Notes: a model not told the origin generated them from the letters alone. Positions 1 to 11,504 are shown, counted from the first letter of the stretch. The stretch: DNA of 64,000 bases from Rhabdophis nuchalis (GCA_039707465.1 CM077647.1:45507110-45571109); one strand, 5' to 3'. Translations and numbers: made by a program.

Positions 1-315
1 AAATCGCTTCATAGTACAGGGCCTAGCTATTTGCGGGACCGTCTCCTGCTGCATACCTCCCACCGTCCGATCCGCTCCCATAGAGAGGGCCTCCTCAGGG
101 TACCATCCGCCGGTCAATGCCAGCTATCGGTGCCTAGGGGAAGGGTCTCTCAGTGGCTGGGCCATCCTTCTGGAACGATCTACCCCCCGAACTTCGGACT
201 ATCACAGACCTTCCCCTCTTTCGCCGCTCACTTAAGACATATCTTTTCCATCAAGCCGGTCTAGCTTGAGAGCTTAGAGCTCTGATTTAATTCAATTTTA
301 GCTAATGAGTAAATG
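1..315 (+). mobile_element. L2-type LINE, 3' end fragment
   Basis: The translated piece at 31-264 is the C-terminus of an L2-clade reverse transcriptase, with the family's HRPIRSHREGLLRVPS and PSGT..PPN signatures. It is followed by a 3' untranslated stretch. The same subfamily, almost base for base, recurs in reverse orientation at 57620-57970, so this copy is young. It runs off the left edge of the window and is cut on the right by the Tc1 element that starts at about 316. Confidence 0.85.
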
Positions 316-535
316 TATAGTTGTGTTCAAAATTATTCAACCCCCACTGAAATTGAGTGTTTTGGCCAGTTTGACATTGATTTTGATCATTCAGTCATCT
401 TGCTTACATTTACATCAAAGAGGCACTTGTAGGTCAGACAAATATAACATAACATTTATAATGAAATAACCACAAATGTCTTTTCTGTGCTCACATCATT
501 ATCAGTTTTATTCAACCCCCAAGTGACATTCAATC

Positions 536-1459
<924 letters not shown>

Positions 1460-1781
1460 TAACGTATTTTTGGACTATGAGACGCTCCAGACTATAAGAG
1501 GCACCTAGCTTTTGGAGAGGAAAACAAGGGGCAAAAGAATCTGCCTCCTAGCAGCCATCCGGTATTCATCAGGCCTATTTTCCGTGGCCCATTTACTGCC
1601 TCCACATGTTTGCTATGGCCCATTAGCTGCCACCCATTTGCAGTGGCCCATTCGCCGCAGCCGATTCGCTGCCCCCATGGCCGATTCGCCATCGCAAATA
1701 TTTGGACTATAAGATGCACAGACATTTCCACCCAGGTTTTTTGGGGGGGTGAGTGCATCTTATAATCTGAAAACTATAGTA
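1460..1781. mobile_element. mariner-type MITE inside Tc1
   Basis: Ends are imperfect inverted repeats: CGTATTTTTGGACTATGAGAC on the left and the complement of TCTTATAATCTGAAAACTATA on the right, with a TA at each edge. The same terminal motif, phrased as a track that reads like AGACGCACCC, marks the copies at 8768-9215 and 11505-12350/23078-23105. It encodes no protein. It interrupts the Tc1 leader, so it is younger than the Tc1 insertion. Confidence 0.7.
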
Positions 1782-2009
1782 TTTACAAGTTTTGACTTTT
1801 CAGAGTCAATTAAATCTCTTTTTTGGCCTATTTTGTCTGAGGAAAATAAGCTGCCTAATAATTATGCACACATTGATACAAGGTGCTGATCCTAGACCAC
1901 ACCATCCCTCATTACAAAGAAAACATCACCTGATATGGTTATATTTACCAAGCATTCACGTTTATACAGCTTGGAGGTGGTAAATATGTATAAAATTATA
2001 TGGTCAACA

Positions 2010-2260
2010 TCAGAGGTGTTCCTACCAGTATAGTCTGGTTCAGCCGAATAGGTAGTAACTCTGGCGGATATGTGACTGTACTGATTCTATCCTTGGTGGC
2101 GCCATCTTGGTTTTCTGTTCTGCACATGCGCAGAACAATCTTCATTGAAAAAATGTAATTTCCCCCCCACACACACTTTTTAATGTTGTGCGCATGTGCA
2201 GACCGTTTTAAGTGCAAATGCCCCACCCCCGCCTCACCCAGTCACTCTTCACCTCCCGGC
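2010..2260. repeat. interspersed repeat fragment (GGTTCCTACC family)
   Basis: The segment near 2015-2070, with GGTGTTCCTACCAG and GGTTCAGCCGAA, is the reverse-orientation relative of 43960-44170. Both carry the TACCGGTT-like core and a nearby stretch containing GCGCATGTGCAGA or AGCATGCACAGA. No coding content. The family is unidentified; the repetition within the window is the only evidence. Confidence 0.5.
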
Positions 2261-2261
2261 T

Positions 2262-2670
2262 TCCCTGCCTAAGCTGCCTTGCCTGCCTAAACTGCCACGG
2301 GGTGCCTACCTAAACTCCAAGTGATGTGCTTCCTCCTCCTACAGGAAAGTTTTGCTAGCCCCCCCTCCAAGCTTGCTGCATCCCCCCCCCCCAGGATTGC
2401 AACCTTACTTTCCCCCACCCCTTTCAGGATCCTCATGAACCCTGTTTTGGGTCCCAGCAGGCTTCACACAGGCCTTGTAGGCTCAAAATAAGGGGTGAGG
2501 GGGCATGGGGGCTCCCGTGTCTGCCTAAACACAGCCTAAAATAGAGTGTCTGCCTAAAATAGAGTGGAGGAGGGCTAGCAAGCCTCCCTGCAGCCTCCTG
2601 GGAGCAAAAGCAGGGGAGGGGGCTTCAAGAGAGAAAGAAAGAAATCCTCACTGTTTGGGGATCCCCAAGT
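2262..2670. other. non-coding, C-rich tracts
   Basis: No gene is seen. The stretch has two direct TGCCTAAACTGCC/TGCCTGCCTAA type repeats, poly-C runs near 2340-2395, and a duplicated CTGCCTAAAATAGAGTG near 2545-2565. It resembles slipped low-complexity DNA. Confidence 0.5.
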
Positions 2671-2678
2671 GCATGGAG

Positions 2679-2808
2679 CAGAGTGGTCTTCAAACTTGGC
2701 AACTTTAAGACTTCTGGACTTCAGCTCCCAGAATTCAGTTGTGCTGGCTGGAGAATTATGCGAGTTGAAGTCCACAAGTCTTAAAGTTGCCAAGTTTGAA
2801 GGCCTCTG
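2679..2808. mobile_element. near-palindromic hAT MITE
   Basis: The 130-bp element is almost one hairpin. The left arm begins CAGAGTGGTCTTCAAAC and the right arm ends GTTTGAAGGCCTCTG, with arms of about 50 bp. The flanks GCATGGAG and GCAGGGAG match at 6 of 8 positions, consistent with an aged 8-bp hAT target duplication. It has no coding capacity. Confidence 0.7.
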
Positions 2809-2977
2809 GCAGGGAGCTGGAGTTGAGAGCTTATTGAAAGTATGGCTAGCTATCCTTGTTCAGGCTAAGCTAATGAGTAGTGGAGCCCTAAGAATGCCAG
2901 ATGATCAATGGGCATGTTCTCAGTTTCAAAACACCTGGTTTTTCTTCCTCATACCAAAAACCACCTGGGGTTCTTCA

Positions 2978-3086
2978 CAGAAAGGGAGGGAGGGAGGGAT
3001 GGAGAAGGAAGAAAGAGGGAAGGGAAAGTGAGTGATATATGGGTGGATGGATAGAGGGGGGGAGGGAGAGAAAGAGAAAGGAAGGA
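2978..3086. repeat. GGGA-rich purine tract
   Basis: Imperfect GGGA/GGAA simple repeat, with a short GGATGGAT run at about 3041-3052. Confidence 0.7.
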
Positions 3087-3144
3087 CCACAAACCTGGCA
3101 CTAGATGCAGCTTCAGAGGATGCTTTGAAAAGCAGAGCAATCCA

Positions 3145-3187
3145 GGACTGAAAGGGATCTCAGAGGTCATCTAGTCCAACAGGAGAC
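3145..3187 (-). mobile_element. CR1 LINE 3' end scrap
   Basis: Contains GGTCATCTAGTCCAAC, the reverse complement of the conserved CR1 3' segment. Only about 40 bp survive, cut on the right by a hAT MITE. Confidence 0.65.
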
Positions 3188-3195
3188 CTTATTAT

Positions 3196-3423
3196 CAGGG
3201 GTAGTCAACCTTTTTATACCTACCGCCCACTTTTGTATCTCTGTTAGTAATAAAATTTTCTAACTGCCCACCGGTTCCACAGTAATGGTGATTTATAAAG
3301 TAGGGAAGACAATTAAATTTTTAAAAAAGGAAAGTGCTTCAGTATTAGACAAAACCCCCACTGTCCACAATGAAAGCTGTAATGTCCATTAGTGGGCGGT
3401 AGGGACCAGGTTGACTACCACTG
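3196..3423. mobile_element. hAT MITE
   Basis: Inverted ends CAGGGGTAGTCAACC and GGTTGACTACCACTG with GCCCAC/GTGGGC subterminal symmetry. Flanks are near-matching 8-mers (CCTTATTA and CCTTATAA, one base out of register). A second copy in the opposite orientation at 46927-47151 has a perfect 8-bp target duplication, which confirms the family as hAT-like. Confidence 0.8.
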
Positions 3424-3429
3424 CCTTAT

Positions 3430-4572
3430 AAGGAGGGTCTGCGCTTGCGCGAAGATGGCGGGGTAGCTCTGGAGCTCCGTGTGGGCTGCGGAGGCCGTTG
3501 GCATTTTTGAGTGCCCCCTGCCCTCGTTTGTGATCTTGGAGGGCATGGGAGGATGAGGGACCCACCCGGACACCTTAGGGTGGGGTTCGCAACATCGGGG
3601 GAAGAGCGGACGGAGCGCCGGCGACCGGAACGCCCGGACGGTGAGAGCGCCGGGGCGGGAACTGCCGCAACGGAGGCCAGTGCAGAGGCCGCCGCCCGGA
3701 CGTTTTAACAAGGCGGAGAGAGGCCGGCTGCACCGAAGAGCTCCGGAAAGCTGAAATTGGTGGCGAAGAGCTCCGGAAAGCTGAAATTGGTGGCGAGCCG
3801 TGGGGTGAAGCGGTGGTGAGAGCACCGGTGGCCAGCGGGAAGTGGTGAAAGAGGCGTGGAGGAAAGATGGCGGAGGAGGCTGAGATGCTGGCTTGTTGGA
3901 GTGAGAGGAAGGTGGAGAGAGAGAGTGCGGAGGGGAGAGGTTGCCGCTGGAGGCCGAGTCGACGGCGGTGGGAGCGCCGGGAGGCGAGAGACGAAGGCGG
4001 CGACAGAGGAGCTGGTTGGAGAAAGGTGGAAGGTGGTGGCTGTGAGAGAGCCATGTGGTGGTTGAGAGTGGAGAGGCGGCTGCTGGAGGCCAGGCTGACG
4101 GCGGTGGGAGCGCCGAGAGGCCACTGGCGAAGGCGGTGACGCGGGGATTGCGGCGGTGGGAGCGCCGAGGTGGACGTGGACGGCCGCTGACCAGTCGTAA
4201 TTTCATTTCCCCCATGGTCACCCTCCTAAGTTTGGGAGAATTACGCCACCAAGGCCTTGATAGGCCCGGAAGAACTGACTGTCCTAAAGAACATGTGACA
4301 GTAACCAATTATGGACGCCCCAATGGTCATCATTGCGAACTAATTTAACCTAATGTAATTGAATCTATTTACCAACTGATTTATCTTGGTTTACCCATCT
4401 TGCACTTTATTTCACCTTATTTCATTTTACCAACTAATGAATTGATTTGAGTGAATTGTTTTAATTAACTGCCAACGACTTTTAACATCTGTATTTTTAA
4501 CATCTGTATTTATCCCAAAACCCACCCGAATTTTATCTGTATAATTATTGAATTTTAACTATCTATTTAATA
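3430..4572 (+). promoter_or_regulatory. CpG-rich 5' region of the L2 LINE
   Basis: Starts with GCGCGAAGATGGCGG, which contains an AAGATGGCGG core like a YY1 site; a second AAAGATGGCGG lies at about 3864. The first 770 bp are G+C and CpG rich, then an AT-rich stretch leads to the ORF. Long minus-strand frames across it are antisense artefacts of the composition. By analogy with other LINEs it is the likely internal promoter and leader. I found no convincing ORF1 in it. Confidence 0.6.
3735..3794 (+). repeat. 30-bp perfect tandem duplication
   Basis: Two adjacent identical copies of a 30-bp unit (3735-3764 and 3765-3794) starting GAAGAGCTCCGGAAAGC, inside the LINE 5' region. Confidence 0.9.
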
Positions 4573-7179
4573 ATGTATTCCAGAGCAAGCCTGCTATCGC
4601 TGCGAGAGTCCCCGCTCTCGCAGGTATGGCCCCTTGATTTATCTGGGGCCCATCTCGATGACGGTATTGTGAATCCGAAGAGATGGGCGAAGCGCGGCCT
4701 TAGGGGATTTTTAGTTTTTAATTTATTTAAATTATCTTTTTTAGGGGGCTCAAGGGAGGGGGGTAGATATAGACAGATGGAGATTGAAACAGTGATCAGT
4801 AGTAAGGGCCAGGATAGCAGTCGACGGCGGGAAGCGGAAGGCGAAAGGAAGGGGGATACTCGAGTCGTTCCTCAGGAGGGCATACCAATTCAGAGGGTCG
4901 TGGGGAGGGGCAGGTCCGAGGGGAGACAATTTTCATCCTCCCGGTTGGTGGCACGCAGCCGTTGGTTGCAAACGGTTGGGTGCCACAACCCCCGCAGGCT
5001 AGGTGGCCAGGGAATACAGAGCCAGGGTCTGCGGCTGATGTTTTGCAACGCCAGGTCCGTTGTCAACAAAGCCCCCCTCATTAGTGACCTTGTGTCAGAG
5101 GGGGAGCCGGACCTGGTAGGAATTGCGGAGACCTGGTTGGGCCACGAGGGAGGACATCCCCTCGTTGAAATGTGCCCACCAGGCTACCGCGCATTTCATC
5201 AGCCGCGGGCCCTAGGCAGGGGTGGTGGGGTAGCGGTCATTATTAAGGAAGGCCTTGAGCCGAGAGAGACCATTGTGCCTCAGACTTCCGGCTGTGAGTC
5301 CCTCTGCGTGAAGTGGGGCCTAGGGAGGCAGTTGGGCTTGCTGGTTGTATACCTGGCTCCCCGCTATGTAGCAGCAGCCCTGCCCGAGCTCCTGGAGGTG
5401 ATCGCTACGGTGGCAGTGGAGACCCCCAGACTTATAGTCATGGGGGACTTTAATCTGCCATCGTTGGGCGAATCATCCGTGGTAGCTCGGGAGTTCATGG
5501 CTTCCATGACGGCCATGGACCTGACCCAAGTAATTCAGGGCCCCACCCACGAGGGTGGACATACGCCGGACCTCATCTTTGTCTCGGGCCAATGGAAGAG
5601 TGATCTGGGTACAGGGGACATAGTCATCACACCCTTGTCATGGTCAGACCACTCACTTCTCCGGCTCGACTTTCCGACCGCTGCTCCCCTCCACGGGGAG
5701 GCGGAACCAGAGTCACCAATCTGGTACCGCCCCAGGCGCTTGATGGACCCGAATGGGTTCCAGACAGCGCTTGGGCCATTTCCTGTATCCCTGACCCGCG
5801 CCCCGATGGAGGACCTCACGGCCGCGTGGAATAGTGCGGCCGTGGGAGCCTTAGATCGGGTCGCGCCCTTGCGGCCTCTCTCGCGGCGGCGAACCACCCT
5901 GGCTCCTTGGTTTACTGAGGAGCTGCGGGTGATGAAACGCCGCAAGAGATGCCTAGAGAGAAGATGGAGGGCTAGCCGCTCTGAATCTGACCGGACACAG
6001 GTAAGAGCCCATTTACGGACTTACATTGTGGCGCTGAGGGTGGCCAAACGTCATCATTGTGCCACCCTCATAGCATCCGCAGAAAACCGCCCTGCCGCCC
6101 TGTTTAGGGTGACCCGCGCCCTCCTTCAACAGAGGGAACGGGAAGCCCCACTGCAGGGTAGAGCAGAGGAATTTGTGATTTTTCTGCAGGAGAAAACCGC
6201 CCAGATACAGAGTGAGCTAGCCCCCATTCATGGCCCAGTGGGATGCCACGAGAGAGATCTTGTTTGGGAGGAGTTTGACCCCGTTACTTCCGAGGATATG
6301 GACAGGCTACGTGGGCGACTGCGAGCCACCACATGTTTATTGGACCCGTGCCCCTCCTGGCTTGTACTGGCATCCTGGGAGGTGACACGAGGCTGGCTCC
6401 AAGAGGTTGTCAACGCATCCTTGAGTGAGGGTTCCTTGCCTGCCTCCCTAAAAGAGGCTATGGTGAGACCCCTCCTCAAGAAGCCCTCTTTGGACCCAGC
6501 TCTTTTGAACAACTACCGTCCAGTCTCCAACCTTCCCTTTTTGGCGAAGGTTGTTGAGAGTGTGGTGGCACAACAGTTTCCCCGTCACCTGGAGGAAGTT
6601 GACTATCTAGATCCGCGCCAGTCCGGCTTTCGGCCCGGTCATAGCACCGAGACGGCATTGGTCGCGTTGGTAGATGATCTCTGGAGGGCCAGAGATGGGG
6701 GATGTTCCTCCATCCTGGTCCTATTAGACCTCTCGGCGGCTTTCGATACCATCGACCATGGTATCCTATTGCATCGGCTGGGGGGGTTGGGGGTGGGAGG
6801 CACCGTTTTACGGTGGTTCTCCTCCTACCTCTCTGGCCGATCGCAATTTGTGCGGGCAGGAGAGCAGAAGTCGACCCCGAGACCCCTCACATGCGGGGTG
6901 CCTCAGGGGTCGGTCCTCTCGCCTCTCCTGTTTAATGCATACATGAAGCCGCTGGGTGAGATCATCTGTGGTTTTGGGGTAGAGTACCACCTGTACGCTG
7001 ATGACACCCAGCTGTACATATCTACCCCAAACCACCCCAACGATGCCGTAACGGTGATGTGCCAGTGCCTGGAAGCCGTGCGGATCTGGATGGGAAGTAA
7101 CGGACTTAGGCTCAACCCGACCAAGACCGAGTGGCTGTGGTTTCCCGATTCAACCAGCTCTCTCCAACGCTGGCCATAG
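4573..7179 (+). CDS. L2 LINE polyprotein: endonuclease plus reverse transcriptase
   Basis: Target-primed reverse transcription protein, 868 residues before the frame is lost. Residues 1-150 are basic and of unknown role. The APE-type endonuclease spans about 155-385: NARS near 159, ETW with Glu186, GDFN with Asp292 and Asn294, and SDH with Asp359 and His360. The reverse transcriptase starts near 620 (VRPLLKKPSLDPALLNNYRP), carries the first Asp at 719 in [12 protein letters not shown], and the YADD box at 808-811. The reading frame ends about 48 residues later because of a 7-bp deletion near 7148; the rest continues at 7131-7835 in the next frame. The Met at 4573 is the first in frame but may not be the true start. 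All catalytic residues I can check are present. Confidence 0.85.
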   Translation: MYSRASLLSLRESPLSQVWPLDLSGAHLDDGIVNPKRWAKRGLRGFLVFNLFKLSFLGGSREGGRYRQMEIETVISSKGQDSSRRREAEGERKGDTRVVPQEGIPIQRVVGRGRSEGRQFSSSRLVARSRWLQTVGCHNPRRLGGQGIQSQGLRLMFCNARSVVNKAPLISDLVSEGEPDLVGIAETWLGHEGGHPLVEMCPPGYRAFHQPRALGRGGGVAVIIKEGLEPRETIVPQTSGCESLCVKWGLGRQLGLLVVYLAPRYVAAALPELLEVIATVAVETPRLIVMGDFNLPSLGESSVVAREFMASMTAMDLTQVIQGPTHEGGHTPDLIFVSGQWKSDLGTGDIVITPLSWSDHSLLRLDFPTAAPLHGEAEPESPIWYRPRRLMDPNGFQTALGPFPVSLTRAPMEDLTAAWNSAAVGALDRVAPLRPLSRRRTTLAPWFTEELRVMKRRKRCLERRWRASRSESDRTQVRAHLRTYIVALRVAKRHHCATLIASAENRPAALFRVTRALLQQREREAPLQGRAEEFVIFLQEKTAQIQSELAPIHGPVGCHERDLVWEEFDPVTSEDMDRLRGRLRATTCLLDPCPSWLVLASWEVTRGWLQEVVNASLSEGSLPASLKEAMVRPLLKKPSLDPALLNNYRPVSNLPFLAKVVESVVAQQFPRHLEEVDYLDPRQSGFRPGHSTETALVALVDDLWRARDGGCSSILVLLDLSAAFDTIDHGILLHRLGGLGVGGTVLRWFSSYLSGRSQFVRAGEQKSTPRPLTCGVPQGSVLSPLLFNAYMKPLGEIICGFGVEYHLYADDTQLYISTPNHPNDAVTVMCQCLEAVRIWMGSNGLRLNPTKTEWLWFPDSTSSLQRWP

Positions 7180-7835
7180 GGGGCGAACATCTTGCCCCTG
7201 TGGATGGGGCGCGCAATTTGGGTGTCCTCCTGGATACCCGGCTGTCTATGGAAGAGCAAGTGACAGCCGTGGCCAGGAGGGCGTTCTACCAGGTTCGCCT
7301 GGTTCGCCAATTGCGCCCCCTATTGGATCGGGACGCCCTTCGCACAGTCACTCATGCCCTCGTGACATCCCGACTGGACTACTGTAACTCTCTTTACATG
7401 GGGCTCCCCTTGAGGTGCACCCGGAGGCTTCAGTTAGTTCAGAATGCAGCCGCGCGAGCAATTATGGGGACCACCAGGTTCACCCACGTTACACCGCTCT
7501 TGCGCGAGCTGCACTGGCTACCTGTCGTCTTCCGGGTGCGCTTCAAGGTGTTAGTTATCATCTTCAAAGCGCTCCATGGCTCGGGACCTAGCTATCTGCG
7601 AGATCGGATCCTGCCCCACACATCCTCACGACCGATTCGCTCCCACAGAGAGGGACTTCTCCGGGTGCCGTCCACTAGACTTTGTCAGCGGGCGACGCCC
7701 AGGGGAAGGGCTCTCTCTGTGGCAGGCCCGGCCCTCTGGAACGACCTTCCCCCTGATATTAGAACGACCACTGACCTCCGCTCCTTCCGTGCAAAATTGA
7801 AGACCTATTTCTTTCGACTGGCCGGCCTTGAATAG
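7131..7835 (+). pseudogene. L2 LINE reverse transcriptase C-terminal domain, out of frame
   Basis: This 234-residue frame holds the end of the reverse transcriptase (GARNLGVLLD, DYCNSLYMGLPLR, AARAIMG, ELHWLPV) and the C-terminal LWNDLPP box. In the paralogue at 58055-59006 the same junction has seven more bases (a GGCCGCC-like insert after TGGTTTCC) and reads straight through. The split here is therefore a single 7-bp deletion and not two genes. Confidence 0.85.
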
Positions 7836-8199
7836 TTCTCCCTGTCTATTGATTCCAAATATTTTAATGGGTTCTTAATCTTAATTATTTTTAGCACGGG
7901 TAACACTGTTTAATTCTATTTTAAAGTATGTATTTTGTATTTATTGTATATTGTTTTTAGCTTCTCCTGTGCACCGCCCCGGGTCCCTGTGGGGAGAGGG
8001 TGCGGTTAATAAATTTGAATTTGAATTTTGAATTTGAATATCATCTTGGTTATTTTAGTGCTTCTAACACACAAGAGAAATTCCCAGAAATCCCCAGGCA
8101 TTGCCAACGTCTCTACTCTAGTAAAAAAAAAAACTAGAGCACAAACTTCATGCATTAAAAACAATAGAGAGGGGGGGGCTGATGTATTGTTTAATGGAC

Positions 8200-8395
8200 T
8201 GTTAAATTGGCACAATGGATGGCTAAATTGACCACATCCACCCAGTCACATAACCGCCAAGCTATACCCACCTGGTCATAAGAATGCCAAGCCACTCCTA
8301 CCAGTCACATGACTACCAAGCCATGCCCACAAAATAAGCCATGCCCATATAACCGGTAGTAAAAAAAACTTCAAACCCACCACTGGTCAACATAC
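8200..8395 (-). repeat. interspersed repeat, GGTCATGTGAC family
   Basis: Tandem-like segments with CCACCCAGTCACAT, ACCAAGCCATGCCCAC and ending near AACCGGTAGTAAAAA. The sense-orientation relative lies at 39555-39750. Non-coding, family unnamed here. Confidence 0.6.
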
Positions 8396-8767
8396 TCACT
8401 TGCCTTAAAATTGTACACAAGTGTACTTATGTTCTGTAAATAATTATGCTATTATTTCTGAAATACCCCTTTATAACAATTAATTTTTCAAAACAAATCC
8501 TAAATAGTAACAGCAACAATTTTGAGAGTAAGCTTAGGAGAGGAACTGGCACTAGTAATAATATAAGCAGAGGATCATGGTGTGTGTGTGTATGTGCGTG
8601 TGCATAATTTTGCTATTGATCTTTGCTAGATGTATTAACCAAGGTTGGGATCAAACATATAGGCCAGAGATTATATCTCTCCCCCACCCCCACAGATCAG
8701 AGTCTGAAGACAAAAAAGCTAAAAGTGATTCACAACATAATCTCAGTAGAAAACAATTACTGTAATA
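8396..8767. other. AT-rich stretch with TG repeat
   Basis: No gene is seen. A TG-rich microsatellite lies at about 8578-8604. Confidence 0.5.
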
Positions 8768-9215
8768 TACTGTATTTTTTGGAATATAAGATAATTTTTT
8801 TAAAAAAAAGTTTTTGCACTCTGCAAACTTCCCCAAAAAACGGACCCATTTTTTTAAAAAAAGGGGGGGGGCATGAATAGTCCTTAGGAGGCTTGTAGAG
8901 CACTTGGGGGGAGGGGAATGAGCAAAACACTGCCCCTTTTTTTGTCAAAACAAAGTGCATGGATAGCCTTTAGGAAGCTTATAGATTGCTACTGGGAGCA
9001 GGGGGGAGGGAAATGGCCCATTTTTCACTCATTTCTGTCCTCCGCAGCCCCCAGGAGCTCTCTGAAAGCCTTGTAAAAGCTATGCACAGGCATTTTGGTG
9101 AAGGGGCAGAGTTTCGGGAGCCAACAAAGCTGCATTCAGTTTATAAGACGCACCCACATTTTCAGCCTCTTTTTTGAGGGAAAAAGGTGTGTCTTATACT
9201 CCGAAAAATACAGTA
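8768..9215. mobile_element. mariner-type MITE
   Basis: Ends ACTGTATTTTTTGGAATATAA and the inverse TTATACTCCGAAAAATACAGT, flanked by TA. The interior includes a GC-richer part with CCCCAGGAGCTC that matches the copy at 12200-12330. No ORF of its own. Confidence 0.8.
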
Positions 9216-9885
9216 AGTAGCCCTTGTTTTGCAATCAAATTGGGACCAGCAGCTTTATTGCTAAATGATACTGTTACTAACCAAAAAATCACATAACTGC
9301 ATCTGTTTTATAATATTTACAATATTATTTCAGTTTTTCTTTTTCCCAACTTTTTCAGTTGTCCTACGGCTCAATTTGGGGTTAGGATGATTAACAAGAA
9401 GAGAATTAGTGTTTGCATTTATATTTATTGGACAGGATGGGAGTACAAGAGAATAAGCAAACATACAATGCAGAACACACACTGAAAGAAATGTGCTTAC
9501 TGCATATTGAAAGTATAATACTGATTAAAATCTTGTCAATTACAAGCAGCAACTGGGAGTCAGCTAAGGTCACAAAGCTGAGTTTGTTAACTTGTGGTTA
9601 GCACCAAATAGGAAATTCCAGGAAGAAAGGCAGCTCAACAATAGTTTTCTTGTTTAATCTTTCAGCTCTGCCAATGTAAAAAATGGAAGAACAAAAAGTG
9701 TGTGTGTGTGTCAGGCACAGGACAACTCATGCCAACTATTTTGATGAACATAGGACAAGAGAGAGAAAAAGAGAGGGAGATACACACACAGACAAATGTT
9801 GCCAATGTCATTAATATGGGCATTAGTTGCATTTACTTTTTCAGTACTGTTGTAACTTCAAATAATTGCTACCCGAAGTAGTCAT
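9216..9885. other. intronic DNA without recognisable features
   Basis: Apart from a short TG repeat near 9698-9712 and a purine tract near 9757-9780, nothing is recognised. Confidence 0.5.
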
Positions 9886-10612
9886 TTATTTATTTATTTT
9901 TATTTTATTAAATTTATACCCCGCCCTTCTCCTTGTTAGGATCCAGGGCGGCGCACAGGCATTTTAAAAAACACAAAATACAATAAATATCAATTAAAAT
10001 CTAATTAAATTCATCAACCCGTGCTAAAAACCCAATATTAAAAACCCTTACCAAATTATAAATTTTCTTTAAAAAGTCAGAAACGGGGGGCTATTCTAGG
10101 CCGGCTTGTTGGAATAAGTACGTCTTAAGACGTTGGCGGAAGAGGCGGAGGTCCGAGATAGTGCGAAGGTCGTTCCAGAGGGCCGGGCCCGCCACAGAGA
10201 AGGCCCTTCCTCTGGGTGTCGCCAACCGGCATTGCCCGGCTGACGGCACCCGAAGAAGATCCTCTCTGTGGGAGCGGATCGGGCGAAGGGATGTATGGGC
10301 AGGAGGCGGTCTCGTATATAGCTAGGCCCCGAGCCATGGGGCGATTTAAAGATGGTCGTCAATACCTTGAAGCGCACACAGGCAGCCAGTGCAGCTCACG
10401 CAGGACAGGTGTTACGTGGGTTTGCCTTGGGGCACCCATAATCACCCGCGCGGCCGCATTCTGTACTAACTGTAGCTTTCGAGTGCACCTCAAGGGAAGC
10501 CCCATGTAGAGAGCGTTACAGTAATCCAGCCGGGACGTCACAAGTGCTTGAGTGACTGTGGAAGGGCTCCCCGGTCCAGTAAGGGGCGCAACTGGCGTAT
10601 CAGGCGTACCTT
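9886..10612 (-). mobile_element. L2-type LINE, 5'-truncated
   Basis: Reads on the minus strand. The 3' tail is ATTT repeats at 9886-9910, followed upstream by the conserved 3' stem (GCCGCCCTGGATCC in reverse) and RT C-terminal codons (DYCNALYMGLPLRC, AARVIMG, ELHWLPV, then frameshifted HEEGPSL). Truncated at about 10612 inside the RT thumb region. Confidence 0.85.
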
Positions 10613-10955
10613 AAGTGAGATCTACTAGTATCATCATCCTAGCTTGACAATAGACAGACAAATGCTGACAAGAGACATACATTCAAGACATTCAGGAGTC
10701 AGACTTTTGGGTAAAGTCAAAAACATTCAGGAGAGGGTATATTTTATATTATGTTGTGAATCTTCCATTCAAGATCTGAAAAGAACAGGTAATTCATGCT
10801 GCACATGGCATTCACGTTACTTGTAACATAAATTATATAGTGTAGAATTTAAATACTTAGATTATTTTCTTATCAAAATATTTACATTTAATAGTTGAAC
10901 TCACAGAACATAAGCGTAATAAGCTTTTTAAAAAAATCAATGTTTTTCAACTCAC
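10613..10955. other. intron 4 DNA next to SNX13 exon 4
   Basis: AT-rich; no gene or repeat recognised. It begins just 3' of the exon donor in the gene's own orientation. Confidence 0.5.
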
Positions 10956-11045
10956 TTGCTGCAGAGGTTCATCAATTATATAGGCACCAGTTAACCTCCT
11001 ATCGATCTTAATAGGTTTGCTTTCCTCTTTCATTTCTTCTATGCA
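10956..11045 (-). CDS. SNX13: SNX13 coding exon 4 (third of three found here)
   Basis: Ninety bases, 30 codons, phase 0 at both ends. The acceptor side has a TTCTTTTCCAAAG tract and the donor is GTGAGT. The peptide starts CIEEMKEESK and ends IIDEPLQQ, with IKIDRRLTGA between them. I recall the human protein as nearly the same here (KCLEEMKREA, then IKIDRRLTGANIIDEPLQQ). SNX13 is an endosomal and ER-anchored sorting nexin with PXA, RGS and PX domains; this exon lies just before the PXA domain. The changes relative to human are conservative. Confidence 0.93.
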
Positions 11046-11289
11046 CTTTGGAAAAGAATATACAAAGTTAATTTGTATTGCAATTTTATTAGCTTGCAAT
11101 TTTAGTTCACATAAATACAAATTTGAACAAAGGTTATGCTTTACAATATAACTGCTTCACAATGGTCTTTTCAAATTTTAATAGAGGTGGGATAAAAAAC
11201 AAACATTTTTTCTTATGCATTGTTATTACTTCCTCAGTGGTTTTTTCAGATTTTAATCAAGGCAGGATATAAATAAACAAACAAACAAA

Positions 11290-11495
11290 CAGGACTAAGC
11301 AAGACAATGGGTAATACAGATTCACTTAACAACAGTATTACTAACTTAAAAACTGTAGTGATTCACTCAACAACTCCAGTAAGAAAATTAATAAAATGGA
11401 GCAAAATTCATTTAACAATTGTCTCATTTAATAACATAAAAATTGGGCTTAATTATGGTCTTAAGTTGAGGACTATCTCTATTCACTTTGAAAGA
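11290..11495 (-). repeat. fragment of a TIR repeat (TTAAGTGAATC family)
   Basis: Contains TTCACTTAACAACAGTATTA and ends GTTGAGGACTATCTC, which matches the right part of the fuller copy at 44796-45189. Non-coding. Confidence 0.65.
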
Positions 11496-11504
11496 GAAAT
11501 ACAT

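Larger units (their letters stand above)
3430..8038 (+). mobile_element. full-length L2-type LINE
   Basis: An autonomous-type non-LTR retrotransposon. It has a CpG-rich 5' region of about 1.1 kb, one long ORF with endonuclease and reverse transcriptase, a short 3' untranslated region with a GC-rich stem (GTGCACCGCCCCGGGTCC), and a tail of GAATTT repeats. The [11 protein letters not shown] box and the [10 protein letters not shown] box are of the L2 type rather than CR1. It is the longest and best preserved of at least nine L2 pieces here. No clear target duplication was seen. Confidence 0.85.

Noticed and set aside
3415..4308. Long minus-strand frames (up to 297 residues, Ser/Pro-rich) over the L2 5' region
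   Set aside because: They are antisense to a CpG-rich LINE leader, have low-complexity composition and overlap in several frames. No family motif.
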